Source of the DNA: an uncultured Clostridia bacterium
Lineage (GTDB): Bacteria > Bacillota > Clostridia > Christensenellales > Aristaeellaceae
Length of the DNA: 27,044 nucleotides
Direction: 5' to 3'
NCBI GenBank assembly: GCA_934667105.1
Contig: CAKULG010000029.1
Coordinates: 1 to 27,044 of the forward strand
This document shows positions 7,095 through 15,312 of the stretch, one piece after another. The position numbers were made by a program, and so were the translations under genes. The notes under the pieces are model-generated. The model did no database searches. It saw nothing but the letters and a program-made list of their open reading frames with translations, and was not told the DNA's origin. Each line of letters starts with the position of its first letter. Position 1 is the stretch's first letter.

Positions 7095-7123
7095 TTGCAT
7101 TTCGCCCGTAGGGGAATTATAAT
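7095..7123 (+). promoter_or_regulatory. Promoter of the nucleoside ABC transporter genes
   Basis: TTGCAT (7095-7100) and TATAAT (7118-7123) with a 17-base spacer. Transcription would start near 7130. This excludes the upstream in-frame ATG at 7127 and supports the ATG at 7181. Confidence 0.8.
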
Positions 7124-7180
7124 AAAATGTATAATAAGATGCACTTCTTGTGCGCATTTTCCCAGAAAGGAAGCGCTGAT

Positions 7181-8728
7181 ATGTCCAACGAGCCCCAATA
7201 TGTGATCGAGATGCTGCATATCACCAAGGAATTCCCCGGCATTAAGGCCAACGACGATATTACGCTACAATTGAAAAAGGGGGAAATCCACGCGCTGCTG
7301 GGGGAAAACGGCGCGGGGAAAAGCACCCTGATGAGCGTGCTGTTCGGCATGTATCAGCCGGAGGCGGGCGTGATAAAGAAGGACGGCAGGGAGGTGAAAA
7401 TTCACAGCCCCAACGACGCAACCGCCCTGCATATCGGCATGGTGCACCAGCATTTCAAGCTGGTGGACGTTTTCACCGTGCTGGATAATATTATTCTGGG
7501 GGCAGAGGATACCCGCATGGGCTTCCTGAGCAAGAAGAAGGCACGGGAAAAGGTGCGCGTCCTGTCCGAGCGCTACGGCCTGCGGGTGGATCTGGACGCC
7601 AAGGTGGAGGATATCACGGTAGGTATGCAGCAACGGGTGGAAATTCTGAAAATGCTGTACCGGGATAACGAGGTGCTGATTTTCGACGAGCCCACCGCCG
7701 TGCTGACCCCCCAGGAAATTCATGAACTGATGCAGATTATGAAGGGCCTGGCCCGGGAAGGCAAATCCATTCTTTTCATTACGCATAAGCTGAATGAAAT
7801 TATGGAGGTGTCCGACCGGGTGACGGTGTTGCGCAAAGGGCGCTATATCGGCACGGTGAACACCTGCGATACCACCCAGGAGGCGCTTTCCAGCATGATG
7901 GTTGGCCGCCCCGTGCAGTTGGTGGTGGAGAAAGGCCCCTGCCATCCCGGAGAAGATATTCTGCGGGTGGAGCATCTTTCCGCCGCCTCCAAGCTGTATA
8001 AGCACGACGCGGTGAAGGACGTATCCTTTGCCGTCCGGGCGGGAGAAATCGTCTGCGTGGCCGGTATCGACGGCAACGGCCAGGCGGAGCTGGTGCAGGC
8101 CATCACGGGCCTGGAAAAGGCGAACGGCGGAAAAATCACCCTCTGCGGAGAGGATATTTCCCATGCCTCCATTCGCGCCAGAAGCGCCCAGGGCATGAGC
8201 CATATCCCCGAGGACCGGCATAAGCACGGCCTGATTCTGGATTTCACACTGGAGCAGAATATGGCGCTTCAGCGCTATCGGGAGCCGGAATTCCAGAAAC
8301 ACGGCTTTATTCGCTTTGATAAAACCCGGGATTACGCGAACCGCCTGATTTCGCAATACGACGTGCGCTCGGGCCAGGGAGCTGTGACCCGGGCGCGGAG
8401 CATGTCCGGCGGCAACCAGCAAAAGGCCATCGTCGCCCGGGAGCTGGATCGGAATATGCCGCTGGTGGTGGCAGTGCAGCCCACCCGCGGGCTGGATGTG
8501 GGGGCGATTGAATACATCCACAAGCAATTGGTGGCCCAACGGGATCAGGGCAAGGCGATTTTGCTGGTTTCGCTGGAACTGGACGAGGTGATGAACCTGC
8601 CCGACCGCATCCTGGTGATGTACGAAGGCGAAATCGTGGGTGAATTTGACCCCAAGCAGGTCAGCCTGGAGGAACTGGGGCTGTACATGGCCGGGGCAAA
8701 GCGGCAACCGAAGGAGGCGCTGGCGTGA
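7181..8728 (+). CDS. Nucleoside ABC importer ATPase, two ATPase domains (NupO-like)
   Basis: 515 residues with two fused ATP-binding domains, as in sugar/nucleoside ABC importers of the NupO/RbsA type. The first domain has Walker A GENGAGKST (41-49) and Walker B LIFDEPTAVL. Its signature region reads VGMQQRVEIL. The second has a degenerate Walker A (GIDGNGQAE) but a good signature SMSGGNQQ and a Walker-B-like VAVQPTRGLD. That asymmetry is normal for this family and implies one main catalytic site. The start at 7181 has AAAGGAAG upstream. An alternative start at 7127 would lie before the transcription start and has no ribosome site. The stop overlaps the next gene, with AGGAGG inside its last codons. 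Confidence 0.93.
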   Translation: MSNEPQYVIEMLHITKEFPGIKANDDITLQLKKGEIHALLGENGAGKSTLMSVLFGMYQPEAGVIKKDGREVKIHSPNDATALHIGMVHQHFKLVDVFTVLDNIILGAEDTRMGFLSKKKAREKVRVLSERYGLRVDLDAKVEDITVGMQQRVEILKMLYRDNEVLIFDEPTAVLTPQEIHELMQIMKGLAREGKSILFITHKLNEIMEVSDRVTVLRKGRYIGTVNTCDTTQEALSSMMVGRPVQLVVEKGPCHPGEDILRVEHLSAASKLYKHDAVKDVSFAVRAGEIVCVAGIDGNGQAELVQAITGLEKANGGKITLCGEDISHASIRARSAQGMSHIPEDRHKHGLILDFTLEQNMALQRYREPEFQKHGFIRFDKTRDYANRLISQYDVRSGQGAVTRARSMSGGNQQKAIVARELDRNMPLVVAVQPTRGLDVGAIEYIHKQLVAQRDQGKAILLVSLELDEVMNLPDRILVMYEGEIVGEFDPKQVSLEELGLYMAGAKRQPKEALA

Positions 8729-9942
8729 TGGAGAAAACCCCTTTAATGAAGCGAGAAGGAACCCGTTCGGTTCTGGCTTCGCTGATATCCATTCTCATCG
8801 GGCTGTTGGCGGGCCTGCTTGTGATTTTTATCGTGGGCATGAGCAGCGAGGATATGGGCCTGGCCAGCGTGTGGGACAGCATTCGCCTGGTGGCCCTGGG
8901 CATGTTCTGCACCGGGCGCGACGCTTCCACCGGCGCGCTGCAATTCGGCTTCAACCCCGCCATGACGGGCAACATGCTTTTCCGGGCCACACCCCTGATT
9001 ATGACGGGCCTTTCCGTGGCTCTGGCCAATAAGACGGGCCTGTTCAATATCGGCGCGCCGGGGCAGTATCTGGCGGGCACCTGCGCCACGCTTTTCGTGG
9101 CTCTTTCCATCCCCACCACGGCGGTTCCCGCCTGGATTGTGTGGGTTCTGGCCTTCCTGGCGGGCATGCTGGCAGGGGCCCTGTGGGGGGCCATTCCCGG
9201 CCTGCTCAAGGCGCTGCTGAATATGAACGAGGTCATCGCCTGCATTATGACCAACTGGATCGCCGCCAACGTGGTGACATGGCTGTTTGAAATCAGTAAT
9301 CTGAAAAACGCGGTGGAAGGCACCAAGCTGGGCTACGTTTACAAAACCAGCTTTAACGGCGTGGAAACGCCCAAGCTGGGCCTGGATCAGCTGTTCACGG
9401 GTTCCCAGGTCAACGCGGGTATCGTTATCGCCATTCTTTTCGCCGTTGTGATCTTTATCCTGCTCAGCCGCACTACCCTGGGCTTTGAACTGAAGGCCTG
9501 CGGCGCGAACCGCTACAGCGCCCGGTACGCGGGCATTCCGGATAAGCGGAACATCGTTCTTTCCATGGCCATGGCGGGCGCGCTTTCCGGCGTGGGCGCG
9601 GCGCTGTACTGGCTGGCCGGCAACACGGAATTTTTCTGGTCCACCTATCAATCGCTGCCCGCGGTGGGCTTTAACGGCATCCCCGTGGCGCTGCTGGCGG
9701 CGAATCACCCCATCGGCGTGGTGTTTACGGGCATCTTCATGTCCATGCTCTCCATTGCGGGCCTGCAATTGACCAACCTGACTGCCTTCAACGAATATAT
9801 CACCGATGTGATTATCGCCGTGATCGTGTATCTTTCCGCGTTCTCGCTGGTGATTAAGCTATGGCTCAGTGGGCGGCGGCAAAAGGCCCGCATGGAGAGC
9901 GCGGCGGGCGCGAGCCAGAAAAAGGAGGCCAAGAACGTATGA
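8728..9942 (+). CDS. Nucleoside ABC importer permease (NupP-like)
   Basis: About 404 residues with 8-10 hydrophobic segments, of the BPD_transp_2 family (NupP/BmpC/YufP type). It has a long N-terminal segment with a first helix near 17-38. The family landmarks FNIGAPGQYLAG and LNMNEVIACIMTNWIA are clear. It forms half of the membrane pore, the next gene supplying the other half. Either ATG 8728 or GTG 8725 could be the start. ATG overlaps the upstream TGA in a TGATG arrangement, and AGGAGG at 8712-8717 is acceptable for both. The C-terminal tail is basic and cytoplasmic (RRQKARMES). Its stop overlaps the next start by four bases. Confidence 0.92.
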   Translation: MEKTPLMKREGTRSVLASLISILIGLLAGLLVIFIVGMSSEDMGLASVWDSIRLVALGMFCTGRDASTGALQFGFNPAMTGNMLFRATPLIMTGLSVALANKTGLFNIGAPGQYLAGTCATLFVALSIPTTAVPAWIVWVLAFLAGMLAGALWGAIPGLLKALLNMNEVIACIMTNWIAANVVTWLFEISNLKNAVEGTKLGYVYKTSFNGVETPKLGLDQLFTGSQVNAGIVIAILFAVVIFILLSRTTLGFELKACGANRYSARYAGIPDKRNIVLSMAMAGALSGVGAALYWLAGNTEFFWSTYQSLPAVGFNGIPVALLAANHPIGVVFTGIFMSMLSIAGLQLTNLTAFNEYITDVIIAVIVYLSAFSLVIKLWLSGRRQKARMESAAGASQKKEAKNV

Positions 9943-10970
9943 GCTTTTTGATTCGGCAAACCCTGCTTTACGCTATGCCGCTGATGATCGTGGCCCTGGC
10001 TGGCGTTTTCGCGGAGCGCAGCGGTATCATCAACCTGGCGCTGGAGGGCATTATGATTTTCGGCGCGTTTATCGGCGTGCTGTTTGTGCGGCTGGTGCAG
10101 CAATGGGGTTGGTTTGACGCGGCCAAGGCGGCGGGAGATTTCTGGGCGCTTCAGGGCTTTGTGGCGCTGACGATGCTTATGGCCGCCGCGCTGGGGGCGA
10201 TATTCTCGCTGCTGCTGGGCTTTGCGGCCATCAATTTGAAGGCCGACCAGACCATCGGCGGCACGGCGCTGAACATGCTGGCTCCCGCCGTGGTGCTGTT
10301 TTTCGTGCGGATGCTGGTGAACCAGAACACCATTTCCATGGCTACGGGGGATTCCGCCAGCTGGTTCATGCTGAAAAAAACCATGCTGGGCTATCCCAAG
10401 ATGGGCGACGCCGGCTTCTTTGTGGAAACGTTTCTGAACAAGGTGTATCTCGCCACCTATCTGTGCGTTATCCTGTATGTGGCGCTGTCTATCGTGCTGT
10501 ATAAAACGCGCTTCGGCCTGCGGCTGCGCTCCTGCGGCGAAAACCCCCAGGCCGCCGCTTCGCTGGGCATCAACGTGGTGAAAATGCGCTACGCGGGCGT
10601 TACCATTTCGGGCGCGCTGGCAGGCATGGGCGGCTTTGTTTACGCCATGACCACCAGTAATTGCTCCGCCAACGGCGATGTGGCGGGCTTTGGCTTCCTG
10701 GCGCTGGCCGTGATGATTTTCGGCAATTGGAAGCCGCTGAATATCGCGGGGGCGGCGCTGCTGTTCGGGCTGTTCAAATGCATCGCCGCATCCTATGCCA
10801 GCCTGGATATTAACGGCGACGGCGTGTATCTGCTGAAAAATCTGGGCATCAGCGCGAATTTCTATCGGCTGCTGCCGTATCTGATCACGCTGATCGTGCT
10901 GGCGTTCACCTCTAAATCCTCCCGCGCGCCCAAGGCGGAGGGCATCCCCTACGATCCCGGTGCGCGCTGA
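9939..10970 (+). CDS. Nucleoside ABC importer permease (NupQ-like)
   Basis: 343 residues, BPD_transp_2 family, second membrane subunit of the nucleoside importer. The opening PLMIVALAGVFAERSGIINL, followed by a glycine/alanine-rich membrane segment, is typical of NupQ/YufQ permeases. LRSCGENPQAAASLGINV is the conserved cytoplasmic loop that contacts the ATPase. An in-frame ATG at 9861 is open, but it lies deep within the preceding gene. The ATG at 9939 overlaps the upstream stop (ATGA) and has AAAGGAGG ten bases upstream, so it is chosen. The four importer genes are complete and intact, so the system is probably functional. Confidence 0.92.
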   Translation: MSFLIRQTLLYAMPLMIVALAGVFAERSGIINLALEGIMIFGAFIGVLFVRLVQQWGWFDAAKAAGDFWALQGFVALTMLMAAALGAIFSLLLGFAAINLKADQTIGGTALNMLAPAVVLFFVRMLVNQNTISMATGDSASWFMLKKTMLGYPKMGDAGFFVETFLNKVYLATYLCVILYVALSIVLYKTRFGLRLRSCGENPQAAASLGINVVKMRYAGVTISGALAGMGGFVYAMTTSNCSANGDVAGFGFLALAVMIFGNWKPLNIAGAALLFGLFKCIAASYASLDINGDGVYLLKNLGISANFYRLLPYLITLIVLAFTSKSSRAPKAEGIPYDPGAR

Positions 10971-10992
10971 CGCAAAAAACGTGATAATTTAG

Positions 10993-11035
10993 GCGTGGGC
11001 GGAAAGCGTGAAGACGGCGCTTCTCCCGCCCGCGC
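10993..11035 (+). promoter_or_regulatory. Hairpin in the galT leader
   Basis: A 10-bp stem (10993-11002 with 11026-11035, one G-T pair) encloses an inner AAGCG/CGCTT stem (11004-11008 with 11018-11022). There is no T run after it, so it is not a standard terminator. It lies between the permease stop and galT and may regulate or stabilise the galT transcript. A possible -10 (GATAAT, 10983-10988) has no matching -35. Confidence 0.4.
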
Positions 11036-11086
11036 TGCGATTCTGTCTGGCCGAAATAAGACCAAAGGGAAAGGAAAAGAAACGTT

Positions 11087-12556
11087 ATGCTGCTGGACCG
11101 GCTGCTGAACCTATTGGAGGAAAGGAAACTGATTCAACCGGAGGATCGGGCCTATACGCAAAATTTACTGCTGGACGCCCTTCGCATGGACGCGCCTGCC
11201 GAGGGAGAGCTTCAAGGCGAAGAGATTGCGGATTGCTTGGAGGAACTGGCCAAATGGGCGGCGGCGCGCCAGGTGATCGCCGATACGAACGACGAAAAGG
11301 ATCGTTTTACCGCCCGTCTGGCGGGGACGTTCACCCCGCATCCCGCCCAGGTGCGGGCCCAGTTTGCCACGCTGCTGCGGGAAGAGGGGCCCCAGGCCGC
11401 CACGGGCTGGTTTTATCAATTGTGCCGGAATAACGATTACATCCGCGTGAAGCGCATCGCCCAGAATATCCGCTACACCGCCTCCGCCCCTTGCGGCGAA
11501 TTGGAAATCACCATCAATCTTTCCAAGCCGGAAAAGGATCCCCGGGATATTGCAGCAGCCAAAAACGCGCCACAGGCGGGCTATCCCCGCTGCATGCTCT
11601 GCAAGGAAAACCCTGGCTACGCGGGCCGCGCGGGCTTTCCCGCCCGGCAGAACCACCGCATCGTACCCCTGAAGCTGGCGGGGGAGGAATGGTATATGCA
11701 ATACTCCCCCTATCTGTATTACGACGAGCATTGCATCGTGCTCTCCGGCAAGCACGAGCCTATGCATCTGACCCGCCGGAGCTTTGAACGCCTGTTTGAT
11801 TTTGTGGATCAGTTTCCGCATTATTTTCTTGGGGCCAACGCCGATCTGCCCATTGTGGGCGGCTCCATCCTGACCCATGATCATTATCAGGGCGGCCGTC
11901 ATGTGTTTCCCATGGATAAGGCGGCGATTCGCGCGCCCTTCCGGGGCCCGGCTAACGCGGGAATCGTCGATTGGCCCATGACCTGCCTGCGCTTTACCTC
12001 TCAAAGCCGGGAAGAATTGACGGATATTGGTATGCGTGTGCTGGAAGCCTGGCGGGAATATTCCGACCCGGAACTGGATATTCTGGCCTGTACGGACGCG
12101 CCCCACAATACCGTCACGCCGGTGGTTCGCAAAAATACGGGCGGAACCTATACTCTGCACCTGGTGCTGCGGAATAACCGCACCAGTGCGGAACACCCTC
12201 TGGGTATTTTCCATCCCCATGCGGAGCTGCACCATATTAAAAAAGAAAATATCGGCCTGATCGAGGTGATGGGCCTGTTCATCCTGCCGGGCCGCCTGAA
12301 AACGGAGCTGGCGGAGCTTTCCCTGTATTTACAGGGCAAGGCGGAAATGCCCGAACATTCCGCCCATGCGGCATGGCTTCAGGCGATTGCGGCGCGCACG
12401 GGGAGGGCTCTTTCCGCCCAGGCGGCGGACGAAGCGCTGCGTTCCGCCGTGGCGGATACCTGCTACCGGGTGCTGTGCGACGCGGGCGTATATAAGCAGG
12501 ATGCGGCGGGCCAGGCGGGTCTGATGCGCTTCCTGGGCCAGGTGTTTCCCGGCTGA
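11087..12556 (+). CDS. galT: UDP-glucose--hexose-1-phosphate uridylyltransferase (class II GalT)
   Basis: 489 residues, the length of the Firmicutes-type class II GalT rather than the roughly 350-residue class I enzyme. It exchanges the uridylyl group between UDP-glucose and galactose-1-phosphate in the Leloir pathway. The active-site motif HDHYQGG is at about 264-270, where the second histidine is expected to carry the uridylyl intermediate. Family segments such as MLCKENPGYAGR (about 174-185) are present. The ribosome site AAGGAAAA lies eight bases before the ATG. No galK or galE is in the window. Some relatives act on other hexose-1-phosphates, so galactose specificity is likely but not proven. 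Confidence 0.93.
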   Translation: MLLDRLLNLLEERKLIQPEDRAYTQNLLLDALRMDAPAEGELQGEEIADCLEELAKWAAARQVIADTNDEKDRFTARLAGTFTPHPAQVRAQFATLLREEGPQAATGWFYQLCRNNDYIRVKRIAQNIRYTASAPCGELEITINLSKPEKDPRDIAAAKNAPQAGYPRCMLCKENPGYAGRAGFPARQNHRIVPLKLAGEEWYMQYSPYLYYDEHCIVLSGKHEPMHLTRRSFERLFDFVDQFPHYFLGANADLPIVGGSILTHDHYQGGRHVFPMDKAAIRAPFRGPANAGIVDWPMTCLRFTSQSREELTDIGMRVLEAWREYSDPELDILACTDAPHNTVTPVVRKNTGGTYTLHLVLRNNRTSAEHPLGIFHPHAELHHIKKENIGLIEVMGLFILPGRLKTELAELSLYLQGKAEMPEHSAHAAWLQAIAARTGRALSAQAADEALRSAVADTCYRVLCDAGVYKQDAAGQAGLMRFLGQVFPG

Positions 12557-12605
12557 GGCGGAATCGCCGATAAAAAAACATGAAAAGGGGCGGATACGCG
12601 GCGCT

Positions 12606-13118
12606 ATGACCTCAAATAAACGAGAGAAAATAACGCGCAACACCCTGTTTCGCTTTATACTTTGGCTGTGCGTGCTGCTGGTGATGGGAATGATTTTTGC
12701 TTTTTCCGCGCAAAATGCCACGGAATCCGGCAGCCTGAGCCGTCAGGTGACCGAGCGGCTTGTGCGGTTTTTCCACGCCGGTTACGATCATCTGCCGACG
12801 GCCGAGCAGCAGGCAATCCTGACGGAGGCGGGCCTTTATGTGCGCAAAGGGGCGCATTTCCTGGAGTATACGCTGCTGGGGGCGCTGCTGCGCTGGCTGT
12901 ATGGGCGGTATACCCGGCGGCGCTTTCTGCTTCCGTTCCTGTCGGGCGTTTTGTTCGCGGCGGGAGATGAGCTGCATCAATACTTTACGCCGGGGCGCTG
13001 CGCGGCCTGGCAGGATGTGGCGCTGGACAGCGCGGGCGTGCTTACCGGCGTTTTCCTTGCTTCCCTTATCAGCGTGATTTTCTATCGAATCATACGAAAA
13101 CGAGGTGCAAACAAATGA
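12606..13118 (+). CDS. VanZ-family membrane protein
   Basis: 170 residues with four predicted membrane helices (about 13-32, 85-100, 106-122, 142-160). The VanZ hallmarks are all present: FAFSAQ near 31-36, RKGAHFLEYTLLG (80-92), and DELHQYFTPGRCAAWQDVALDSAG (121-144). VanZ itself gives low-level teicoplanin resistance by an unknown mechanism. Most VanZ-family proteins are not linked to glycopeptide clusters, and none is seen here. The ribosome site is weak (GGGG about 15 bases upstream). Its stop overlaps the nucleotidyltransferase start (ATGA), so the two are coupled. A cell-envelope role is inference. Confidence 0.87.
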   Translation: MTSNKREKITRNTLFRFILWLCVLLVMGMIFAFSAQNATESGSLSRQVTERLVRFFHAGYDHLPTAEQQAILTEAGLYVRKGAHFLEYTLLGALLRWLYGRYTRRRFLLPFLSGVLFAAGDELHQYFTPGRCAAWQDVALDSAGVLTGVFLASLISVIFYRIIRKRGANK

Positions 13119-14041
13119 AGACAGCGTTGGTTGTTATGGCCGCAGGCATTGGCTCCCGCTTTGGTGGCGGCATCAAGCAGCTGGCCCCCGTGGGCCCCAA
13201 CGGCGAGATCATCATGGATTATTCCATCCATGACGCCGTCGCGGCAGGCTTTGACAAGCTGGTGTTCATCATTCGCAAGGATATTGAGCAGGATTTCCGC
13301 GAGGTGATCGGCACGCGCATTGAAAAAATCTGCCACGAACTGAATGTGGATGTGGATTACGCCTTCCAGGAGCTGGATCAGCTTCCGCCCGGGGCCGCGC
13401 TGCCTGCCGGACGGAAAAAGCCCTGGGGCACGGGCCAGGCAGTGCTGGCCTGCAAGGAGGTTCTCCATGAGCCCTTCGCCGTCATCAACGCGGACGATTA
13501 TTACGGACGCTCCGCGTTTTTGAAGCTGCATGCGTTTCTGGAAACGTATTCTCCCGCCCAGCCCAACCGCTTCTGCATGGCGGGCTTCATTTTGAAAAAC
13601 ACTCTGAGCGATAACGGCGGCGTGACCCGGGGAATCTGCCGCACGGACGAGGAAGGATATCTCACCGAGGTGACGGAGACGCGCCAGATTGTGAAAACCC
13701 CGCAGGGGGCGGAGGCAAATGGGAAGGCGCTGGATCTCAACGCCCATGTATCCATGAATATGTGGGGGCTGACCCCTGAATTTTTACCGCTGTTGGAGCA
13801 GGGCTTCCAGGAGTTTTTCCGCGGCCTGGCCGGAAAAGAACTGGAGGCGGAGTATCTGCTGCCCGTCTACATCGACCAACTGCTCAAGGCGGGCCGCGTG
13901 TCGGTGAAGGTGTTGGAAACGGAGGATCAGTGGTTTGGCGTGACCTATAAGGCGGATCAGCAAATCGTGGTGGATGCGATTGCGCGCATGATCGCCCAGG
14001 GCGTTTATCAAAAGAATTTGTTTTCCGATCTGCGCGCGTAA
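13115..14041 (+). CDS. Sugar-phosphate nucleotidyltransferase
   Basis: 308 residues of the NTP_transferase fold, which joins a nucleoside triphosphate and a sugar-1-phosphate to give an NDP-sugar and pyrophosphate. The nucleotide-binding loop AAGIGSRFGGGIKQL (9-23) has G11, R15 and K21 in the expected places. GTGQAV (about 105-110) and the metal-binding NADDYYG (125-131) follow. It is shorter than GlmU and lacks its left-handed helix domain. Sugar and nucleotide cannot be told from sequence, but the galT and VanZ neighbours suggest nucleotide-sugar or envelope metabolism. It overlaps VanZ by four bases, with GAGGTG seven bases upstream. Confidence 0.85.
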   Translation: MKTALVVMAAGIGSRFGGGIKQLAPVGPNGEIIMDYSIHDAVAAGFDKLVFIIRKDIEQDFREVIGTRIEKICHELNVDVDYAFQELDQLPPGAALPAGRKKPWGTGQAVLACKEVLHEPFAVINADDYYGRSAFLKLHAFLETYSPAQPNRFCMAGFILKNTLSDNGGVTRGICRTDEEGYLTEVTETRQIVKTPQGAEANGKALDLNAHVSMNMWGLTPEFLPLLEQGFQEFFRGLAGKELEAEYLLPVYIDQLLKAGRVSVKVLETEDQWFGVTYKADQQIVVDAIARMIAQGVYQKNLFSDLRA

Positions 14042-14091
14042 CCCGGCGCGCGATTGAAAAAACATTGGATGAAATTAGGGAGGAAAAACGA

Positions 14092-15273
14092 ATGCGTACA
14101 ACGGGCGTAACCGCGAGAGGAATTGTAACCCCAGTTTTCCAGCAGGGCGACGATTTAATCGGCGCCGTGACTCAGTGCCTGTGCGATGCGGCCAAGGCGG
14201 AGAATTTTGAACTGCACGATCGGGATGTCGTGGCGGTGACAGAGGCGGTGGTTGCCCGCACGCAGGGCAATTACGCCACCTGCGAGCAAATCGCGGCGGA
14301 TATCCGCGCCAAGCTGGGGGAGGGCCCCATTGGGATTCTCTTCCCGATCCTGAGCCGCAATCGCTTCGGCATTCTGCTTCGCGCCATGACCATGGCTTCC
14401 CCCGAGGGCGTGGTGATTCAGATGAGCTATCCCTCCGACGAGGTGGGTAACGCGCTGCTTTCCTGGGATCAGTTGGATGAAAAGCAGGTGGATCCCTACC
14501 GAGACAGCTTTGAATACGATCAGTTCCGCGCCGTGTTCGGACCGCACACCGTGCATCCCTTTACGGGCGTGGATTACATTGAATACTATCGTTCCTTCGC
14601 GCCCAACACGAAAATCGTCTTTTCCAATGATCCCTCCTTCATTTTGAATTATACGAAAAAAGTGATTACCTGCGATATACACACCCGTATGCGCACCAAG
14701 CGCATTCTGCGCCAGAAGGGCGCGCAGGCGCTGGGCATGGATGATATTCTCAACGCGCCCGTGGAAGGAAGCGGCTATAATCCCCAATACGGCATTCTGG
14801 GCAGTAACAAGGCTACGGAGGATAAGGTGAAGCTATTCCCCCGGGATTGCGAAGCCTTTGTGGAGCGGCTTCAGGCGGCGCTGCTGCAGGCCGCGGGCAA
14901 GCATATGGAAGTGATGGTTTACGGCGACGGCTGCTTCAAGGACCCCGTGGGCGGCATTTGGGAGCTGGCCGACCCCGTCGTTTCTCCCGCCCACACCCCG
15001 GGCCTGACCGGCACGCCCAACGAACTGAAGATGAAATATTTTGCCGATAACGATCTGCACGCGCTTTCCGGCGCGGCGCTGGCCCAGGCTATGCGGGAAA
15101 AGATTCGGGAAAAGGATAAGGATCTGAAGGGCCAGATGGCCTCCGAGGGCACAACCCCCCGCCGCTATACCGATCTGCTGGGCAGTCTTTGCGATTTGGT
15201 CAGCGGCAGCGGCGATCGCGGAACCCCTGTTGTGCTGATTCAGGGATATTTCACCAATTTCGCTTCGGAATAA
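14092..15273 (+). CDS. Coenzyme F420-0:L-glutamate ligase (CofE)-like protein
   Basis: 393 residues of the F420_ligase fold. The archaeal enzyme CofE adds glutamates to coenzyme F420-0 using GTP. Conserved blocks include RDVVAVTEAVVARTQGNYAT (about 44-63), FPILSRNRFGILLR, SYPSDEVGN, HPFTGVDYIEYY, GSGYNPQYGILGSNKATED and KLFPRD. Together they place it in the Firmicutes branch annotated with this name, which is longer than archaeal CofE (about 250). No other F420 biosynthesis gene is in the window, so the true substrate is unknown and may be another gamma-glutamylated compound. The ATG at 14092 has GGGAGG eight bases upstream, better than the in-frame ATG at 14065. It follows the nucleotidyltransferase by 50 bases and precedes the DUF368 gene by 39. 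Confidence 0.85.
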   Translation: MRTTGVTARGIVTPVFQQGDDLIGAVTQCLCDAAKAENFELHDRDVVAVTEAVVARTQGNYATCEQIAADIRAKLGEGPIGILFPILSRNRFGILLRAMTMASPEGVVIQMSYPSDEVGNALLSWDQLDEKQVDPYRDSFEYDQFRAVFGPHTVHPFTGVDYIEYYRSFAPNTKIVFSNDPSFILNYTKKVITCDIHTRMRTKRILRQKGAQALGMDDILNAPVEGSGYNPQYGILGSNKATEDKVKLFPRDCEAFVERLQAALLQAAGKHMEVMVYGDGCFKDPVGGIWELADPVVSPAHTPGLTGTPNELKMKYFADNDLHALSGAALAQAMREKIREKDKDLKGQMASEGTTPRRYTDLLGSLCDLVSGSGDRGTPVVLIQGYFTNFASE

Positions 15274-15279
15274 TCCATA

Positions 15280-15295
15280 TTCAATATTTATTGAA
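15280..15295. promoter_or_regulatory. 16-bp palindrome ahead of the DUF368 gene
   Basis: TTCAATA, two bases, TATTGAA: a perfect inverted repeat just upstream of and touching the AAAGGAGA ribosome site (15295-15302). It could be an operator, an RNA hairpin (weak, AT-rich) or chance. No promoter -10/-35 pair was recognised next to it. Confidence 0.35.
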
Positions 15296-15312
15296 AAGGA
15301 GAAAGCAACGCG

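Noticed and set aside
7127..7180. Upstream ATG giving an 18-residue longer nucleoside ATPase
   Set aside because: It lies before the predicted transcription start and has no ribosome site; the ATG at 7181 has both.
12557..12578. GGCG/CGCC hairpin followed by a run of A after galT
   Set aside because: Four base pairs only, and the run is A on the transcribed sense, so it is not a plus-strand terminator.
12606..13118. VanZ as part of a glycopeptide resistance cluster
   Set aside because: No vanH/A/X, vanR/S or ligase gene is in the window. The two-component system lies 7 kb away on the other strand with mutS2, so a resistance cluster is not supported.
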